Source: Streptomyces sp.
GTDB lineage: Bacteria; Actinomycetota; Actinomycetes; Streptomycetales; Streptomycetaceae
Length of the DNA stretch: 6,021 nt
Direction of reading: 5' to 3'
Assembly (NCBI GenBank): GCA_003519485.1
Contig: DOWQ01000293.1
Span: forward strand, 1-6,021
Part shown: piece after piece, positions 5,046 through 6,021 of the stretch
How positions within the stretch are numbered: the stretch's first letter is position 1
Layout of the letters: every line of letters begins with the position of its first letter
The notes under the pieces: generated by a model
Told to the model about the DNA's origin: nothing
Database searches by the model: none
What the model saw: only the letters and a program-made list of their open reading frames with translations
Made by a program: the position numbers and the translations under genes

Positions 5046-5268
5046 GGGCTCCTCTTGTCCTCGGTGTCCGTCCCGGCTCCACGCCGCCCGGCTGTCACGC
5101 CTACCGGCTGCCCGGCCCGGGCCTGCCCCGGTCCCGGCCTGCCCCGGTCCTGCCGCAAGCCCGCGGCCGGGGGCCGGGGGCCGGGTTCCGGTACGTCGGG
5201 GGCGGCAGCTCGCCGTCTCCTGTCCTGACGATATTTTCCGCCGCCTGGTTGCGCGGCGCTCGTCAAGG
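5046..5268 (-). other. Rho-LCP intergenic spacer, promoter not resolved
   Basis: This stretch of about 220 bp holds no gene I can support. It has an AT-rich patch near 5231-5240 (minus strand GGAAAATAT), a 16-bp tandem repeat, a run of C-rich blocks, and GAGGAG just before the LCP ATG. The LCP promoter should lie here, because the rho terminator closes the upstream transcript, but no -35/-10 pair with good spacing stands out. Confidence 0.5.
5120..5150. repeat. Two-copy 16-bp-period direct repeat upstream of the LCP gene
   Basis: GGCCTGCCCCGGTCC occurs at 5120-5134 and again at 5136-5150, identical over 15 bp with a period of 16. It lies between the likely promoter region and the LCP start. 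It may be slippage in GC-rich DNA or a tandem protein-binding site. On the plus strand, G-rich CCGGGGG blocks follow at 5167-5185. Confidence 0.7.
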
Positions 5269-5306
5269 CGAAAGGGCCTCCCTGCCGAGGCGGGGAGGCC
5301 CTTTCG
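5269..5306 (-). terminator. Strong stem-loop terminator after rho
   Basis: CGAAAGGGCCTCCC and GGGAGGCCCTTTCG form a perfect 14-bp inverted repeat around a 10-nt loop. It starts 18 nt after the rho stop codon. The T-rich end of the stem (CCCTTTCG) supplies most of the T content; a long T-run is absent on either strand. The length and perfect pairing make this the clearest terminator in the window. Confidence 0.88.
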
Positions 5307-5324
5307 TCTTACCTGCGGTAACCG

Positions 5325-6021
5325 TCAGTCGTTGCCGTTGCCCGGGGCCGGCGTCGTCTTCTGGATCTGGAGCAGGAACTCCGCGTTGCTCTTGGTCGTC
5401 TTGAGCTTGTCCAGGAGCAGCTCGATGGCCTGCTGGGAGTCCAGCGCATGCAGCACCCGGCGGAGCTTCCAGGTGATCGCCAGCTCGTCGCTGCCGAGCA
5501 GGATCTCCTCCTTACGGGTGCCGGACGCGTCGACGTCCACCGCCGGGAAGATCCGCTTGTCGGAGAGCTTGCGGTCGAGCTTGAGCTCCAGGTTGCCGGT
5601 GCCCTTGAACTCTTCGAAGATCACCTCGTCCATCCGCGAGCCGGTGTCGACCAGCGCGGTGGCCATGATGGTCAGCGAGCCGCCGTCCTCGATGTTGCGC
5701 GCGGCGCCGAAGAAGCGCTTCGGCGGGTACAGCGCGGTCGAGTCGACACCACCGGAGAGGATGCGGCCCGACGCCGGGGCGGCGAGGTTGTACGCACGGC
5801 CCAGCCGGGTGATCGAGTCCAGCAGCACGACCACGTCGTGACCCAGCTCGACGAGACGCTTGGCGCGCTCGATGGCCAGCTCGGCGACCGTGGTGTGGTC
5901 CTCGGCCGGGCGGTCGAAGGTCGAGGAGATGACCTCGCCCTTGACCGACCGCTGCATGTCGGTGACCTCTTCCGGACGCTCGTCGACCAGGACGACCATC
6001 AGGTGGCACTCGGGGTTGTTG
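5325..6021 (-). CDS. rho: Transcription termination factor Rho, C-terminal part (5' end beyond window)
   Basis: The 231 visible residues are the C-terminal RecA-like ATPase half of hexameric Rho, which loads on nascent RNA and releases it from RNA polymerase. The catalytic-glutamate region VLVDERPEEVTDM is at visible residues 10-22 and Walker B VVVLLDSITRLGRAYN at 63-78. The Q-loop SGRILSGGVD is at 84-93, then YPPKRFFGAARNIEDGGSLTI, the R-loop EEFKGTGNLEL, the RKLSDKRIFPAVDVDASGTRKEE block, and a C-terminus ending PAPGNGND. Walker A and the RNA-binding domain, with the long insertion typical of actinobacterial Rho, lie outside the window. The first in-window ATG (5997-5999) is internal: NNPECHL precedes it in frame. 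The gene ends with TGA and a strong hairpin, so it is probably transcribed apart from the genes that follow. Confidence 0.98.
   Translation of the reverse strand, partial: NNPECHLMVVLVDERPEEVTDMQRSVKGEVISSTFDRPAEDHTTVAELAIERAKRLVELGHDVVVLLDSITRLGRAYNLAAPASGRILSGGVDSTALYPPKRFFGAARNIEDGGSLTIMATALVDTGSRMDEVIFEEFKGTGNLELKLDRKLSDKRIFPAVDVDASGTRKEEILLGSDELAITWKLRRVLHALDSQQAIELLLDKLKTTKSNAEFLLQIQKTTPAPGNGND

Noticed and set aside
3801..5228. Long open plus-strand frame of 475 codons opposite the LCP gene
   Set aside because: It is the antisense of a well-supported LCP protein and has no domain of its own.
5234..5266. TTGACG (5261-5266, minus) as a -35 element for the LCP gene
   Set aside because: At 17-19 bp downstream there is no TANNNT-like hexamer. 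The nearest AT-rich patch and TATCGT lie 23-27 bp away, too far for a standard promoter.
5997..5999. ATG as the start of a short Rho-like protein
   Set aside because: The conserved Rho residues NNPECHL continue upstream in the same frame to the window edge, so this methionine is internal and the gene is cut by the window, not truncated.

Overview
The window is very GC-rich, and every gene I can support reads on the minus strand. Codon use with G or C in the third position, the product sequences, and a TTG-started rpmE with a SigR-type promoter all point to an actinobacterium, almost certainly Streptomyces or a close relative. This is a core-chromosome translation and housekeeping cluster. I see no mobile elements, CRISPR array, rRNA or tRNA.

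Read in the direction of transcription, from the right edge leftward, the order is as follows. First comes the C-terminal part of Rho, closed by a perfect 14-bp terminator hairpin. Next is a spacer of about 220 bp with GC-rich direct repeats, then a LytR-CpsA-Psr (LCP) cell-wall glycopolymer ligase whose stop codon sits in a terminator-like hairpin. A SigR-like promoter (GGAAT-N18-GTT) and a roughly 100-nt leader with a small hairpin precede rpmE (zinc-type L31, TTG start). A stem-loop separates rpmE from prfA (RF1). Then come prmC (the RF glutamine methyltransferase), an unlisted 35-codon small ORF joined to prmC by an ATGA overlap, tsaC (the TC-AMP synthase for tRNA t6A), a short hairpin, and a protein of the low-molecular-weight tyrosine phosphatase family that runs off the left edge.

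The genes share a theme. L31, RF1 and PrmC act on the ribosome and translation termination, with PrmC modifying the GGQ motif of its neighbour RF1. TsaC supports decoding of ANN codons, and Rho terminates transcription. The SigR-type site suggests that rpmE, and possibly readthrough into prfA-prmC-tsaC, responds to thiol-oxidative stress.

I find no wholly new system. The points most worth a second look are the phosphatase-family protein with serine in place of its nucleophilic cysteine, the 35-codon ORF with Streptomyces-like codon bias wedged exactly between prmC and tsaC, and the SigR promoter plus stem-loop arrangement around rpmE.
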